A stretch of 64,000 bases of DNA from Theobroma cacao (GCF_000208745.1 NC_030857.1:6296536-6360535); one strand, 5' to 3'; shown: positions 1 through 14,780, counted from the stretch's first letter. The notes: a model not told the origin generated them from the sequence alone. Program-made: numbers and translations.

Positions 1-3000
1 TGATGAGGCAATTGTGTGTAAAAATAACTCGCTCACAAAGTTTCTCATTCTTGCTTGGGCATCTCCTTGCAACACTGGCTCAAGTCTTCATTGACCTATA
101 CACCATCACAATTTAAGGTAGATTCAGGTAAAAGCAGCCAAAGGAAATATTTTAGCATCGCTAGTAGTTAGTAGAATCCTTTATTATCACAACGTCACCA
201 TAATCATGCATAAAACTCTGCTCTAACCATATTTGTCTATGTCTGTGTATATTTATTAAGGTTATCCTTTATTACATGAAAATGAAGTGGTTGGAGCTGA
301 ATATACGTGGGCCTTCTTGGCTACCTTTCTGGCTTAGTTTCCTATCACGGTTTGTGTTGTAACATATCACTCCAGAGAAACCTTTAGCAAAGGAGGTCAT
401 CTCATCTTGTGGCTGCCGTTAACTTAATAAAAGTTTGATGTCTCTTATTCTGAAACCTTTTCCCTAGCTGCAACTTGTGAAACTGTCAAGCAAAAATTTA
501 CAAAAGAAAATATTAGTGCAACTGGCTAAAGCAACATTATAAAGATTGATTCTCTTGAAATGGGTTATTCTTTAGAGCCCTCCATTACCTAAATTCAGCT
601 ACAAGGCTTAGTTTCTTCAAGAGATGTCTTTTAATATAGCATGCATCTAGAATCTACTTCCTTGTGAGTGATTACATGTTTAAATTAAAAGTTGGTAGCT
701 TAATCAAATGATTCTTTCTTATGATCTTGATTATGTTCAACATTACTGAAATCTTTTTGAGAAGCTTGCTGTTGATTATACAATAGAAAGAAGTTGTAAG
801 TGTCTATACATGAAATGGATTTTTAACATAAAAAGGTGTATATGGTAGAATCATAACCATTGAAGAAGGCCCTAATTAATTTGCATATCTTTACCACTTA
901 AACTATGGAAACAGTGAAAGAGGATATGTATTTTATATCCAGAAGGGCTATAATTGGATATATTTACGGAATTTCTTGATTGGATAACCTTCAAAATTTT
1001 GATCATAGCAATAATAATACGTAAACCATAGAACATAAATTGTTATGCAGCTATGATTGTCTATTTGTGCATTTTATTTGGATATATCGTCTGTATGGAA
1101 TTAGCCAGAAATATTTGTGTCTCAATTTTTATTGTATTAAAGCACTTTTGTGCTGTCCCAGTAGCAGTATATAAGTATAATGAAATAAAGTTAAAGGGAT
1201 GAAAGATATATTTAGATAACTATCTACACAATTATCTCAAATACAATCTTTTTCTTTTCTTACATGGTTCAGTCATTTGCTATATATTCCAGCAAATAAA
1301 GTTAGGTCAGTTATTGAACCTAATTGGAGTACAGTTGCTAAATTGATTATTGGGTATGAGTTTGGTGGCAAAGGTAGAACTTATTTAGACTATGATTGAG
1401 TGATATTGCTTCTTTGGGCCAAACCAAGGTATTTGTTATTTTCTGTGAAATGGATTTTATTCTATGATTGAGTGATATTTTTTCGTGGATCACATAGTTT
1501 AAGCTCTCAAAATATTGTGCTTTGGGCTTTTCTGTTAGATATTAGTAAAAGGCCTAGTAGAGTTTGGAATTTTCTGTTGAGCCATGTCATTTCAAGGTAA
1601 GCAGATCATTTATGAACAAAGGATGAGCGCCAATTGGGCTAGTTCAGTAAGTGGAATGTATCAGTTGTCCATTCTCAGGTTGGCATTAAAGGTTAAAAGG
1701 AGCAATCACTTGTTCTTCAAACATTGTTTTTAAGAGGTGATATTGTGTAATTGTTAGGTTCGGGTCTGTAGGACAAGTAAATAAGGTTTAGGCAGACTTA
1801 CTTTTATTCATCTTTGGTAGAAAGATTTAGAGTAACCCCTATCATTAGTACAAAGAGTTTACATGAAACATACTATTATAACTTGAGTATTTTCTTAAAA
1901 ATCTATTTTATTTCAAAAACTTGCAAAGAACTTCTCCGTGGTCTTACATTTCATCTTTGAAGTCAATTCCTATTTTTTAACATATTTAGGACCTTAGCCT
2001 TATCTATCTGGGATTTTCTTTTAGGATTTCTTTTTTTTTTTGGTTGCATGTTTGGAGGAATATATAAAGGCTTACTCCTCGGAGCACACTAGCTGGTAAT
2101 CCCCAAATACTGTCTTAGAATTATTTTAAGTAACATGATTTCTACATTCTTCACAGGTAAAATACTTAATCAGATGGTATTAAAATAGACTGTCTGGGTA
2201 ATCCAGCCAGGGAATTTTTATTATTAATGTAGAATTTGGATGAGGTTGTCAATATTGATAAATTTCAAACACGTTTTGTTCTTTCCCTCTTCTATTTGGT
2301 CGATTTCTTCCACTACTACTGTTTTCATGGTGAGCAAGACCCCTGGTTTGCATTTTGGTGTTTTTTTCCCCCAAATCTAATCTATATAAATTTAATATAA
2401 TGGTGGAATAACTCCCTTTCATACATGAATGGTATTCAAAGATGCAGATTCCCTATTGCATTAACAAAGCATCCCAGCTTTCAATCATGTTCATCCTGTG
2501 CACACACGTGTGGTACAGATTCATAGAGATGCAGATTCCCTTTTGCATCACAACATTTTAATACTTATTGTCTTTTTCATCAGATATCCTACCCTTTTCA
2601 TGAATGTAGTTCAGTCAAAAGCTTCTGATTATGTTGTTGCCTTTGAGTAGCTAGCGGAATCTTGTTGACCATCAAATCATAATGCTACCTTTTTTTAAAA
2701 AAATTAATTAGGATGTAAATGTAGTGGCCGATAACGCCAGAAGTGTCTTGAGGCTCTTTTTAAACCAAGGTTTTAAATATTAGTATAACATATTAAGAAG
2801 ATATCTTTTTTGACAAAATTAGGTTATAATAAGGATATTTAAACTTGATCATCTTTCTCTTCCCATGGAGCTACGTTTGCACTGGTCTTTACAAATTTGG
2901 GAGTCAAATGTGCATTTTATATGGATCAGTGCTTAAGAAGACATCTCACACAAATGTCAACCTGTCTTTCAGGAAATACTGCCTAGATTATCTCCTCGAC

Positions 3001-4961
3001 TTGGGGTGGAGCTTGTCCAAAAGAAGATAGCAGCTGCTTTTAGACAGTAAGAGGTCTCTGTGTAATTTTTTGTTATATGATGGCTATTGAAGCATATGTA
3101 CAACTATGAAGGAAAATGATTTTGATATATATCATGTCATTTTACTAAGTTTGACTAGGTCCAGCAAAAATCTAGCAGTCATCTCTGTGATTTGCTCTGA
3201 TAAACAAATAGCCCTTTCCATTTCCTTTATATTATTAATTCCATGCAACAAAAGCAGACCACTTTAGGGTCTGGAAAAAGATAAAAGTGGAAAATTGCAT
3301 CAATCATGGTTCTTTATTGTCATATTCATATCATTTTTGCAACTTTTGACTAGTCTATTGTTTTAAAGGATCCAAGCAATCCGTGTACTTGGACTGTTTT
3401 GGTTGCTATTAAACTCCTGCCTTTCTATGGTGCGGGATCAAGTTTGTCCTCATTTCATCTTTTTCATATGTGGATGTTAACAATATCTTGGTCTAGTGGG
3501 TACCGGTAGGGGCATTTCAATGCACCAAAAAGGAAAAGAAAATGATAAAGATGGCACAAGAGATGAAGACTTCAAGCCACCTGCAGCTGTCGCTGGTGAT
3601 TGAAGAGGATTGCTACCATCGATATATGACTTTAATGTAAAATGGTATAGCACTGATTGGTTGATTTGTGTTCTTTTCCTTATCTTATGCCTTTATTTCG
3701 TTTTTTCATGTGCTAGAAGAAAGTAAATAACAAGGAATCGAATACTACTTCAAAGTTGGTTACCATTGTTGCAAGTGACTGGATCGACAACCTACCTGAC
3801 TGACTCCAATGCCCCACTATGCATCTTTTGCATCAGTGGGAACTTCCATTTTGAGAGAGGTTCTATTCTTTACAGCAATACCGTGTCCTTTTAACAAGAT
3901 TCTATGAAACTTGACCTTATGTTTGATTGGGGCATAGAGCATTTTCACAGGTGGTGTAATGTTCAATAAACTGGAGGGTCAAGATAAGTAGATTGTCTCG
4001 ATTCTTGACCCGCCATCTTGAATGATAAGTAACTACCAGTCGAGAGTTGATCATCTTTGCAAAGTTGAATGATCTTCATCCTCCCATTCTCATCATATCT
4101 GGCAACGGAATATGATCGACTGTCAGGTTCAGTAACATGTCGTGCACGCATCCCTTTGGTATTTTCTCTCCCATTACCAAAGGGAAAAGCAGCTCATTCT
4201 TTTTAACAGTCACCCACGATCTCTCACTTCAATCATTCTAAAGAAACCAATATAACATCATCCCTCACAAATAAAAGTTTTTCCACTTTGGATTGCCTTG
4301 TGCTTTCTACCAACAGGACAGAAGTCTTCTCTGCTTTATCAGTGTCTATATTCTCTAAGTAATTCCGCAAGCCCTGGGTCACCCAATCCCACCATAATGT
4401 TTTATTAACTACTAAATTGTGCTTTAAGTATAAAAATTGTAAATAATATTAATTTCAAAACTTTTGCACTATGCATTCAATGATTTGTACCTCATCAAGG
4501 TCCTTTATATGCCCTATTTTTTTTAAGATTTCTTTTTAATTTTTTTAAATGATCCATATGTATTTAATTATAGGAAAGCATACAAGGATTTGAAAATTAA
4601 ATGAAAACAATTATTTAGCTACAAATTGATACCATATCAGTTATCACCATAGAACTAACCTGAGGAACAAGACCAATCATCTTCCAAGGTGCTAATCTGT
4701 TCATCCCTTTAATCATGCAACCCAAACTTTATAGTCCAAGCAACTTTCTCACATACTTTTTGCTTTTGGTTTAAGACGTAAGTCTCACAAATATATTTGA
4801 TTCGGTATCTAGCCTTATCCGATTCTAATAGTTTGGGAAATCAGATTTACCATTTTTTTTCATGCCAATACTGGAATAGGCAATTTGTCATCTGTTTGAA
4901 ACTGAGAGATAGTGATGATTTGCAATTTACTGATGTAGTGTTCCACTGAGAAAGCCCAAGT

Positions 4962-5201
4962 TCACCAATTGATCTTGCAATTGTGTCCTGATGGATGAGA
5001 GCCTATAAAGGTTGGTACAATTGCTTTTGGCTTGTTCAAACATAGTCTTGAAATGACTTCACCAATTGTTTGCCAACCACAAGTTGCAGGAAGGATTACA
5101 GGATAGCTGAAATAGTGATTTCCAATTGGTTTATCAGAAGAATTCCCACTAATCATCTCAAAGAAAATCATTTCAGGATCCTGGAATCTGAAAGCCGCCA
5201 A
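4962..5201 (-). pseudogene. Unassigned 79-codon open frame, possible exon or gene fragment
   Basis: The frame has coding-like composition (Gly, Pro, Trp and Cys spread through it, e.g. ILPATCGWQTIGEVISRLCL). A splice-acceptor-like TTTCAG lies at its upstream edge. I do not recognise the family. A second short minus-strand frame with similar texture lies at 3963-4151. Together they may be remnants of a degenerate minus-strand gene, or chance open frames. Confidence 0.2.
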
Positions 5202-7869
5202 AATGATTCATAGGCTATCTCAACTTGTACATTGTCCTAAGACTCTCTACCCTAAAGCACAGGCTTTGACAAGGAAAAAGGCAACAGTATCATCATTTTC
5301 TGATGTCAATTACTGAAAGGAGACAATGTTTCAAGAAATGATGAAATAAAACATTAGCTATAGAAAGCAATCAAACAAGAAAATCTCATGCAAAAACAGA
5401 TTGTCTCTTACACGACACGATGGAAAGGCTGATTGAGGCTTAAAGCAAAGGAAAGTAGTCTTACTGTCTTTTTTGACCCAGCGACATGTTACTTTTCATG
5501 TTTGCAAGTTTGGTCTCCCAAACTCTATCTGTTGATCATGGACTTAAGCTGGTTTTTGCATAAGTTCCTTGCTGCCTTGGCATCTTAAAGCAAATTAAAT
5601 TGAGCTGTGTGGCACAATAATTGGCTACCCTACCTCGAACCAGATCAGTTCAAATACCAGTCTGTTTTTGCCATGGCTACACGAAATTGCCTTCACTGAA
5701 CTCTTCATAACAAAACTGAACTATTATATATAGAACACGGCTTACTTATTTGGTAGCTTAAGAAATGAAAATGAGTTTGAGATTGATATGAAAACACTCT
5801 AAATTGTCATTTATATCTTATCAACAATCTGCAGAATGAACACAAGCTTGGTTATGCTGTTGAACTTAAGACCATATTTTGCATTCAGCCTAGACATGAC
5901 AAAAGAGCTCCATAAGGCAAGAATTGTACTTAGGATAAGTGCATGGGCCAATAGCAAAGGGTTGTCAAACCCTGCATCTAAATTTTTCTTTCTTTTATGA
6001 CTCTTTTAGTCTTTACTAAAAATGGTGGAATAGCTCAACTTCATGGATTGCCTCTGCCATCTTATTTCTACTTACAAAATCCTGTCCTTTCGTTTTGTTT
6101 CAATCCTGATAATGTGATCAGTAACAAATTGACCGATAGCATTTGACAGAGTTGGTTGCTAAACATACAAGTCCTAATCCTTTTTCTTATAGGACCAATT
6201 TCTTCTCCCTCAGGGCCAACTAAGTCTCATAGTTTATTATTGAGATATTGATGTGATTCAGTGGTTTATGCAAAGTTGCACATTATTGAGGCAAAGGATT
6301 TGCTTTCATGTCCACATCATGCATGCTGAATGAGAAGCAACAATAAATGGAATTATGCAAGGTAGCCATTGCTTCTTTTTCTTCTTGGCTACAGTTACCA
6401 TTAGAAAATTAAAGAAATAAACGAAATTAGTCTTGTTCTCAAAAAATAAAGATGTGACACGTCCCAATGTCTGGGGTTCATCTTTTGCATAAACAATTTA
6501 ATTTCTGAGTGCTATATATAGGCCAAAATTTGTTAAGACATTTGCAGATTTGTATTTTCCTTATATCATTATCATGGCAGGTTTATAAATAGAAATCCAC
6601 AGAAATGCACCAAACCTTTTCCTTTTTCTCTCTTTTTGTTTGTGGAAAAACAAAAGAAGGAAAGAAGCTTTTTGAAATGATAATGATATCAAAGGCAGCT
6701 ACCGACCTGATAAAATTTGTGGAACAAAAATTGTTGCTTTAATGAGCTAAGTCCTGTTCATGGACTGGCTTTAGGTGAAAAGTGTCTAAGAGGATGAGAA
6801 CCACCCTGAATTCCACTTTGGAAAACAAACCTAGAAGCACTTGGCTTCTTTGGCCTGATCTCATCATGCACTTTCATCAATTATATTCGCCCATGCATAG
6901 TCTATTTTAACTTTCAAAAGGAAGTAAGAAGGGGAGAGAGAATTTGCTTCTATGATTGTTTCCGTTGTTTTGCTTAGTACATTGTAATCATGGAAGTTTT
7001 CCTGTTATGAGAGCTGGAGTGAGTGCTTAAAATTATAATCTGATATACAAAGTCAATCTGATGATTCTCTTCATATCTTAAATGCCAAATAATTATATTT
7101 GGCTCATATGGATGCCAGGTCATTACATCAGACAATCTCGAATCATATATATGTTACTGTAAAGGTTAAAATATTCTACAGTTTTTTGCTGATTGAACAG
7201 CATAGAACATACCAAAAATCCTTACCAAAGCTTACCATAATTACCATTTGGAATCCTCTTATCAATTTGGCAAAACTTGGACTTCCCCTCATCATAATCG
7301 GAACATGATAACTTGGATTCAAATCATATGATTTTCATTAGCAGACACTCAAATAGTTAGTGCATATACATGGTGAATTCTTTTGTCCTGAATTGAACTT
7401 AGCAGAAATTCAAAACTGGCTTAATTGCATTACAGCTATAGAATCTACAAAAGCATGGGGTGGGCAGAGAAAACTATGTATTTTGCATATATCACATGTT
7501 GTAAGACCATCAATATATCTCAATGCCAGCCACTTTTGAGTTAGTAATTTTTTTGCCAACCTTTTGTCTCAACCTAGCAGTTTTCATGTCCCACATGCAA
7601 TGCTCTTGATATGCCTGTAGAGGCTTATGGATATTTTCTGCAATCATGATGTAACACTAGATTAAGCCGTATCTGCATATTGTATCTTCCACTCCTGGAA
7701 AGATTAAAAGGATTATGCTATTTCCAAGGAAGATAATAATTTTTTTTTTCTTTTTCTAGTTTGAACACTTTGAATAAACAGGTTGATGGCAAAAGCAAGC
7801 ATTAGTGTCTAAAGATAAGTGGCTCAGGGTCCCTAGAGAGTCTGAGATGATTAAGTCCTTTACATGGGT

Positions 7870-7878
7870 TATATATAT
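7870..7878 (+). promoter_or_regulatory. Candidate TATA box of WAT1-like gene A
   Basis: TATATATAT lies about 70 bases upstream of the gene A start codon. That is a plausible distance for a short 5' leader. It is inferred from position and composition only. Confidence 0.4.
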
Positions 7879-7946
7879 GAGAGCAGTTTGATCACTTCAT
7901 AGTCAACAAATCAGATAAAGCTTCTTTTTCTGAGTTAGAGGGCAAG

Positions 7947-10900
7947 ATGAGTGACCAAATCTCCATTAGACCTTTAAGTGCAATGTTCAATAAGGCAAAG
8001 CCTTATTTCCTCATGGTATGCTTGCAATTTGGTTTAGCTGGGACGTACATAATCAGCATGGCTACACTGATCCATGGCATGAACCGTTACGTGCTCATTG
8101 TGTATCGTAATGCCATTGCTGCACTTGTACTTGCACCTTTTGCACTGCTGCTTGAGAGGTTTGTCTTAATCCTCAAGAGAAAAGTCTCACCTCTGCACAC
8201 ATTCATGTAAAGTTGTGATGCATGCACCATAATATAGTAGTTGTCAATTACTTGTTGATGGCAATAGGATTAATCTCTATATGCTCTTTTCCTCTCTTTC
8301 TTGTTTCTTCACCCTTACTACAGGAGAAGGCCGAAGATGACATTCCCAATCTTCTTACAAATAATGACCTTGGGATTTCTAGAGTAATGTTTCTCATTTA
8401 CAAACTTACATGCCTTTGTCTTACATGCATCTATACATACGTGCATATGTTTTTAAGCCAAAAAAAAAAAATTGAACCTTGTTTATTTGGTCAAAGAAAT
8501 TATACTGTTACTTGATCTAACATTAACTATATTTTAACTTCATGTAAATTCCAATCATAAAACAATTTTCCTGCTTGAGTCAAACCAAATCAGTAACAAG
8601 GTTTACTTCTATGGCATGTCATCCTACAAAAGTTCTCTGAAGGAGATGGTTTTGATGCCTAAAACATTTGGTTGACAGGCCAATCCTTGATCAAGGCTTC
8701 GCTTACTTGGGAATGAAATTCACATCTGCATCATTTACATCTGCAATTATGAATGCTGTTCCCTCTGTCACTTTTGTTGTTGCAGTCATTCTGCGGTAAG
8801 ATTATACTTATTACTTATTCCTTAAATACAATTATTACTAACCTCGGTTCTGATTGGATGGTTAGTTGGGAAGGTAATTTTACATGGATGGAAATGTTAA
8901 CACATTATTTAAGTGGTCCTATAACTGCAAAACAAGGTGCAGTTTAATAACTAATGTCATAGAGTGCTTGCTTTTACTGCACTTTTGGCTGGTGATTTGA
9001 TCATTCAAGATGAAGTCACCTTATAAAATTTGTCTTGGAGATTAATTATGTTCTTTCACACTGATGCTTTGCTTTATTATTATTTTCTTTTATATAATTT
9101 ATAGTAGTAAATTTCGAAGTCACCATCAAGCATTGTCAGAAGAAGACTATGAGCCTGCACCAGTTATCACCGGAAATTGTTGAAATTGTCTTTGTCAGAA
9201 AAAGTAGAACCTGACACCCAGAAATAATTTCAAAAGTGTCCTCATTCTGGTTAATAAATCATAACATCATTTTAATTTTCAGCTAAGCATGCTCCAAAAT
9301 TCTGTTCAGAGATTGCTAGTTTCCAAGGATTGAAATGGATTTAGACTAAGTGGCAGAAGTTTGATTCTAAGATCTGATATAAACTTCTAATTATAATAGA
9401 AGTTCTTATGCATTCTTAAACCACTTGATTGAAGTTGTGAAGCACAAGCATCCTTTAAATCTAAAACCTTCCTTGCCCTTCACAACAATCATTCTTAGCT
9501 GCTCATTTGCTTAGATTAGATATTATGAAGTATATATTATGATAACTGTATACGACTTCAGAAACTTTGCAAAAGAGGAACATATTGAACGTTAACTCGT
9601 TCTTTTCTTTCTAACCGTCTGATCAGATTAGAGCATCTTAAGATCAAGGAAGTACGTGGTCAAGCGAAGATCATCGGGACCATTCTATCTCTTTCAGGAG
9701 CTTTACTTATGACACTTTACAAAGGCCCTGTAATCGATCTAATATGTTCGAGAAAAGCAAGCCACCATGGAAGCAGCGGCGACTCGTCTGATAAGCACTG
9801 GATACCTGGGACACTATTAATCCTTGTAGGTTGTGTTGCCTGGTCCTGTTTCTATGTTCTGCAAGTAAGTGCTGTATTTCATGCCATCCACTAATGCTTG
9901 GAACTGTAGTCTTCTACAGTAAAAAATCTCATGCTTGGAAATAAACGATCAAAATACAGGTAATTAATGAACTTATCTTGTTGCAATGGTCCAGTCAACT
10001 ACCATAAAGAAATACCCGGCAGAAATCTCTCTCTCCTCCTTGATATGCTTGGCGGGAGCTATCCAGAGTTCGGCAATTGCCCTAGTTGTAGAGCATCGCC
10101 CTAGTGGATGGGCAGTAGGGTGGGACTCTAGGCTTTTTGCTCCACTGTACACTGTAAGTACCAAATATTCCCTTAGTAATATGTACTAAATCATCAAAAG
10201 GAAAAAGCAGATTAGGCGGCCATGTCAGGTCTATAATTCTGTGCTATCAGGCTCAAGTACGGAGAGTCGAACAAATGTTAGTCTGCATTGTTTGATATGT
10301 GCATAACTAAAAGTACCTTCAGCTTCAAGTATTTCATTGGTTTGGCGCCAGTCTTAATCAACATCTAGCCAATACCAGCCTAGCTAACTTGCAAAACCTT
10401 CTAGAATATAAGTATTTCTTAATTTGTTATACATGCTAATGGCTACCGACCTGGTTTTAATGAAGGGAATAGTTAGCTCTGGAATTACATACTATGTGCA
10501 AGGCCTGGTGATGAAAACAAGAGGACCAGTTTTTGTCACTGCCTTCAACCCTCTATGCATGATCATTGTTACTGCTCTTGGATCTGCCATCCTCGGCGAG
10601 CAAATTCACCTTGGAAGGTATACTGAACCATCTTTCCAGCACCATACTAAATCATATCATTTTTATGTACAACTCCATAAAGAAAAAATAATGGAATTCA
10701 TTAGTCCTCATCCAAAAGAAACTTCGGCCAGCACTTTTAGAGGATGCGCCTAAAATGTGGTGACGGAGAGTTTCCTTGTTATCAACCTTGAAACAAATAG
10801 ATTGGAATTAAAAGAAACAGGCCTTGTCCATTAGCTTACCTAATTCCCAATTACTAATAAAGGTGCTTTAATTAATCATGTGCATTATTTGAAGAAAGAA

Positions 10901-11417
10901 AATTTGGTGATTGATAATTCAGCAATTAGCCGTTTGAGCTTCTTTAATTCTTCTTGTCCTATAGACGAAATAATGAAGGAGTCTAAAGAAAAACATCTGT
11001 AGGAGTTTTGTTCGTACCCTTGCTTTGGATGTTTTCCCTTTTTATGAATAAATTTATTAGGCAGCCATGGCAAAGCCGTCAATTAAGCTCTGTGAATAAA
11101 CTTTAAGCAAGTATCATAAAGAAGGAAAAAGGAAAAAGGTACTGCTATAACTTTTACGTATTTGTTCATTTAAATTTCTATTCCTTCATTAGCTTATATA
11201 TATATGTATATTTCTTTCATGCAGTATCATAGGAGGAATTATTATCGCAATCGGCCTCTATTCTGTGGTGTGGGGTAAAAGCAAGGATTATACAGCAGCA
11301 TCTACCCCTGCAAAGGCTGATGATATCCAAGAGCTACCAATTTCAGCAAAAAATTGTACTGATGGCTCTAAGCTGGTGATTGCAACAATTAACAGTGTTA
11401 AGCAGGATGGAAAGTGA
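7947..11417 (+). CDS. WAT1-related / UMAMIT-type transporter A (EamA family, nodulin MtN21-like)
   Basis: A multipass transporter of the plant drug/metabolite family. Members move amino acids or auxin-related compounds across plasma or vacuolar membranes; the substrate here is unknown. Seven exons: 7947-8158, 8324-8383, 8679-8795, 9627-9864, 9995-10153, 10466-10617 and 11225-11417, giving 376 residues. Family hallmarks include KPYFLMVCLQFGLAGTYI near the N-terminus, LMTLYKGPVID in the first EamA repeat, KKYPAEISLSSLICL, and GITYYVQGLVMKTRGPVFVT in the second repeat. About ten hydrophobic segments precede a polar cytosolic tail after VVWGKSKD. Exon 2 is 60 bases, against 63 in paralogues B and C: it reads RRRPKM where they read RKIRPKM. 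It is more diverged than B and C are from each other. The transporter family is secure, the substrate is not. Confidence 0.95.
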
Positions 11418-14400
11418 AAAGATGTTCCCAAAAGCATGACTTGAAAAAAGTAGCAGGAAAACTTGCCTTCTTGCCTCACCTGTTTCAAGTGTACTAAATC
11501 TCTCTACATAAAAGCCTTTCTTTAGGCTCTTCTCTGCAATTTGTTAGTTGAAAAACTTTGTGGAAGCATCAAGGCAGGCCAATCATCTGGAGCACGAAAC
11601 ATACTGCCTTAATTAATGTCATTATTGTTAATAGACTAATTAACAAAGTGGTGTTACATATAGAGAGAGGTAGAAATGCAGACGCTTAACTTTTGCTGAG
11701 ACACTTATAGCTATCCAAGACACTTTGTTTACCACTATCACAACGATTCCATATCAGAGTGGGGCAGTGAGATTGTGCACTATAAATAATTGAAGAAGTA
11801 TTCTTATAATTTATCAAGATTAATGTTAGTCAAGAAGTATTCTTATTGTGTTTTCTAAGGGTGATTTGTTAGCTCCCCTTTCTTTTTCAAAGTTTGCCTG
11901 TGAATTTCACATGACTTGTAAAAAAAACTGGAATTGCTTTCTAAATTATCCACATATTTTCCTTGTGATGCCAATGTTCTGAGAAATACAAATGGTTTGG
12001 TATATGTCAAAACTTTTGTATGTGGAATTGAGTTCCATTCTCCTGTGATTTTTGTATGAACCCTATTCCTGCATGTACTACTCTCAAGACAAATAATTCT
12101 GTTGATGAGCCAGACCCACCCACAAGATGCATCTGCATTTTACTTTAACTTCATTTAAATACAAATGGAACTATTTTATCTGCTTACCTACCTACTCTAT
12201 GAATATATCCGTCTCATATTTGAACAACTAATAGGGCTCAAAGAAACTGCTTTCAATGTCACTAGGGTCTAGTTCCCCTTTTTTCATCATGAATTGCACT
12301 CAATGGACAAGGTTTAGCTATACAGTATATTTCGAAAAGAAAATCAAAAGCACTGTCCAAATTCATATCTAAGAGCACCAATGACGAAAGCTCGAATAAA
12401 TCTAACACTTTTCAATCTTCTGATTGAGTTGTATTGGATGCAGTAGCACCAACTTCTACTTGAAGTATTGGTCGGCCAGCCTAAAATAAGGCAGGGGATG
12501 GGGCGAAAGTTGCTATCTGCCACTCTGGTTCAGCAATGGGGAATAATCTTTTGGAACAAATTTTGACACGGTGATAGGTTGTGTCAACCCTGATTGGATG
12601 TAGGGCAGAAATATGCTATGCATTTCAGATCGGTTTCTGTTCTTGATATGGATGGATGAATAGGAATAATTACAGCCTTGAAGAGAAGAGAAAAAAACAA
12701 AACAAATCCTTGACAATTTTCGATGCATGAGAATAATTAATAACAGTTGGTTAGTGACGCAAGGTACATGACAATAAACTTCTGCCTGCAAAATAACAAG
12801 ACAAAAATCCTCACTATGGCCTAGTGGCCTCTGACTGGAACAGAGCCTAAGTAGAATATTAGCTAGCTTGTGGTTTGGGGTTAAGCCCCCCTGCATTGCC
12901 TGGTGAAGAAACAAGAAAGCTTAAGCTAACAGGGAATTTCCGAATTCAAACTCTAAACTGTTAAGTCAAGTAAGCTCTGATACCATGGTTACAATGGAAT
13001 AGAACTTGGAACATTATCAGGAAAATATACAAAACCTGGAAAGATCTAATTGCATGGCTAGTCATTTTCTGTGATTGATCATGAGCAACCAGGATAAGCA
13101 AAGGGAACTCCATCGCTTTTCTGATATATATATTTTTTATAAAAATGGACACAGATTGGTGAAAGAGCTTTAATGTTGAAAGGGTGGCCTTGGTTTTCGA
13201 AGTTGCGTTAGGATGTCTATCCTCAGGCCTGATGAAAGAAAAAAAAAAGATAGAAAAGGAGCAATACAAAAGGGAAAATAGAACTTGGGAATTGCTCATT
13301 GCATGGCTAGTCATTATTAATGATGCGTAAGCACGCAATGGGGAGTTTGTTTTCATTTTTGTTTTCCCCAGTTCCCTTTTTTCCCCTTGGCAGCCATGAT
13401 TGATTATTAACCACATGACCTCTCCATGAAATACAGTATACAATTATACAAACCAATCTCTTCATACAGAATTTTCTTTTGTTTTGCTTGTTTTTTTTTT
13501 TTTTATTCCTTCGTGCCAACCTTCTAGACCTGTTTGACATATCTTTCGAATGTTTCCCATTTGTCATGTGGGATTCCACCAACCAACCTGATTTTCATGT
13601 TGGAATCCAAACACGAAAGCACCAACTTTGCATTGTCTCCCCATGTGTTTTTATACTCATCATTAAAAACTATATTCTATTAATATTATATTCATCTTTC
13701 ACTACTGTTTTCCTTCGAGAAAATTATACTATACCCTTAATAATGCAATAAATTTTTGTCCAATGTACTATGTAACTTTATTATTCCATTTATTTATTTG
13801 TAACAGTTGATATTTCTTTAATTCACTTACCCACTCATGTATCTCAACAATATTTTTGGTCCATAAGATAGTTCGTGATATGAGGATAAGATCTCACATG
13901 GATCCAAAATATTTATGCACTTTGACTAGAATGTGAATTTAACCATTGAACTAATCATTACTGCTTAATTATCATGATCTGGTTAGTGTGTATATATATA
14001 TATATATATCCAGTTCTTTTGGGTTTTCCATTTGATTGGAAAAACCAAAGTAACTTTGAGTAAAGGAGAGAATTTCTTCTCTTTTTTTTAATCTTTTTAT
14101 CACTGAAATTGACGGATTAGACGTAAATGAAATCTTGGGCAATTTGTGAAAGATGCAACAAGTGTTGCTCCAAATATGTGCTACATAAAAAGCAAATGAA
14201 TTCATTGACAGTGAAATGAAGAGGCAGGAGGCAGGGGAATAAGAATAAATGTTTCGACACAAAACATTCGAAATTGTCATTGAGAAGATAAAAAGAGACA
14301 AGAGTGGTTTCCGCTTCACACATTTGATTAATTAAAGTCAGAGATGCCTAATCTAAGTGATTAATCAGCAAGCAATTCAATCCAATTAATTAGCATCTAT

Positions 14401-14650
14401 TATTCTAAAAAATTTCAGTTTCAAACTTTTAAGATGCAGATTCGGAAGTGATGAAGAAAAATTTCTCCAAAGTAGACCAACCACAGACACAATGTCTGTT
14501 CTGATCAGAGAATTGAACTTTGTCAATGTCATTTGCAGTAAGCCAGCGCGATGGCTTTCATTTTGGGTGAGAAGGTCAAAATGGAGAGCTAATCAGAGTG
14601 AATTCCGTGAGTAAATCAGATAGTCTATAAGCAAAACATGGTATTAGAAA

Positions 14651-14780
14651 TTGGTGGCCACGCTTCATAGCACCCACTCTACACAAAAGCCACATAATTT
14701 TTGCATGCATCATCCGCACTTAACCTAAACATCATTTGGTGGTCAATGAATCAAATCCCCACCTCCCACAAAAACAATTA
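14651..14780 (+). repeat. Upstream block of gene B shared with gene C
   Basis: This segment contains GGTGGCCACGCTTCATAGCA, GCATGCA and AATCCCCACCT in the same order as 31451-31580 upstream of gene C. The match is about 130 bases long with scattered substitutions and small gaps. It lies about 350 bases before the gene B start codon. It marks either the extent of the duplication or a conserved promoter module. Confidence 0.75.

Larger units (their letters stand above)
1..7946. other. Long non-genic or unassigned left flank
   Basis: I can name no gene in this 7.9 kb. Most is AT-rich with stops in all frames. A few pieces look exon-like. At 2973-3043 (+) a stretch after a CAG acceptor reads ILPRLSPRLGVELVQKKIAA and ends near a GTAAG donor. 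At about 3506-3603 (+) a frame ends in KPPAAVAGD followed by a stop. On the minus strand 4962-5201 gives a 79-residue frame. These could be terminal exons of a gene entering from the left, or pseudogene fragments. The exons do not join in a consistent phase, so I make no gene call. Confidence 0.5.

Noticed and set aside
12513..13582. Overlapping minus-strand open frames of 91-160 codons
   Set aside because: Low-complexity, no motifs, and they overlap a diverged direct repeat; chance frames in intergenic DNA.
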